DNA of 6,392 nt from Pseudomonadota bacterium (GTDB lineage: Bacteria; Pseudomonadota; Alphaproteobacteria; Rhizobiales; Rhizobiaceae): positions 1 through 6,392 of the forward strand of contig JAEZXF010000009.1 of the NCBI GenBank assembly GCA_023419995.1, given 5' to 3'. A program made the position numbers and the translations under genes. The notes beneath the pieces were generated by a model. That model had not been told where the DNA came from and did not search any database. It saw only the letters and a program-made list of their open reading frames with translations. The number at the start of each line of letters is the position of its first letter. The stretch's first letter is position 1. This document shows positions 6,153-6,392 of this stretch, piece by piece.

Positions 6153-6195
6153 CACGCCGAATCGCGTCTGATTCCTTATGGACGATTCGGGCGTG
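6153..6195 (+). other. Imperfect 12-bp stem-loop in the leader of the last gene
   Basis: CACGCCGAATCG (6153-6164) pairs with the reverse complement in CGATTCGGGCGTG (6183-6195): 6 + 6 base pairs with one bulged base and an 18-nt loop. It ends 44 nt before the ATG at 6240. It could be a leader-RNA structure, a protein-binding dyad or a terminator lacking a U-tract. Confidence 0.45.
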
Positions 6196-6227
6196 CGGCG
6201 TTGCCGGATCACCAGAGGGACAGCTTC

Positions 6228-6233
6228 GGAGAG
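6228..6233 (+). promoter_or_regulatory. Ribosome-binding site of the 3'-truncated gene
   Basis: GGAGAG lies 6 nt upstream of the ATG at 6240, which makes this start convincing even though only 51 codons are visible. Confidence 0.65.
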
Positions 6234-6239
6234 CCATTC

Positions 6240-6392
6240 ATGGCCAAGGCGGACGCGTGGGGCGCGACCGGTGGGAGTTTTCATGCCCGGCGCACGGCAG
6301 TGAAACGCGCGAGCGCGGGCCTGATGGGCAGCGCCCGGCTGATCGCCGAGCCGGCATACCAGCGGCTGCTCGCCGCCGAGCCGCTGCTGCGC
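6240..6392 (+). CDS. N-terminus of a partial protein, possibly a sensor histidine kinase
   Basis: Fifty-one codons are open from the ATG at 6240 to the right edge, so the gene continues outside the window. A GGAGAG site 6 nt upstream supports the start. The visible part is a basic, soluble N-terminal segment (MAKADAWGATGG, then ARRTAVKRASAGLMGSARL) ending in AEPAYQRLLAAEPLLR, with no membrane helix yet. From memory, this ending resembles the cytoplasmic N-terminus just before the first membrane helix of rhizobial PAS-domain sensor histidine kinases located after pepN. That identification rests on recollection, not on any catalytic motif in view. The upstream region has a paired direct repeat and a stem-loop, suggesting its own promoter and regulated expression. 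Confidence 0.6.
   Translation, partial: MAKADAWGATGGSFHARRTAVKRASAGLMGSARLIAEPAYQRLLAAEPLLR

Noticed and set aside
6178..6302. A 40-residue + strand ORF starting at ATG 6178
   Set aside because: It has no ribosome-binding site, begins in the loop of a stem-loop and overlaps the well-supported start at 6240 in another frame.

Overview
The window is about 70% GC chromosomal DNA. Its gene content points to an alphaproteobacterium, most likely Hyphomicrobiales (the rhizobial/Phyllobacteriaceae side). The evidence is the short alphaproteobacterial-type uracil-DNA glycosylase, an aminopeptidase N whose N-terminus matches my memory of rhizobial PepN, and the heavy GC bias that leaves long antisense and shifted frames open. 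I see no mobile element, CRISPR array, tRNA or rRNA, and nothing that looks recently acquired. This is mostly an ordinary housekeeping segment with some intergenic structure worth checking.

Layout from left to right. (1) The 3' part of a family 4-like uracil-DNA glycosylase gene on the + strand (1-761), entering from outside the window and carrying an Ala/Pro-rich linker. (2) A small four-helix membrane protein on the - strand (813-1211). It is divergent from (3), an XRE/MmyB-type transcriptional regulator on the + strand (1344-2147); the 132-bp gap between them holds a dyad ATTAC-N7-GTAAT that could be the regulator's operator. (4) An EamA/DMT-family ten-helix transporter on the - strand (2148-3101), whose stop codon directly abuts the regulator's stop with no base between them. 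(5) A 273-bp divergent region containing a possible 28-codon ORF and a hairpin beside the next ribosome-binding site. (6) pepN, aminopeptidase N, on the + strand (3375-6020), with all M1-family catalytic residues in place. (7) A 219-bp intergenic region with six perfect copies of a 7-bp repeat, a GC hairpin, a pair of TTTCGTAA words one helical turn apart and a bulged hairpin. (8) The first 51 codons of another + strand gene (6240 to the end), tentatively a sensor histidine kinase.

Functional relations are loose. The glycosylase is for DNA repair, PepN for intracellular peptide turnover, and the transporter is of unknown substrate. The only pair whose arrangement suggests a direct regulatory link is the MmyB-type regulator and the divergent membrane protein. 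I found no convincing evidence of an undescribed multigene system. The most informative loose ends are the glycosylase that keeps only half of the family 4 iron-sulfur cysteines, the candidate operator, the small ORF ahead of pepN, and the structured region ahead of the last gene.
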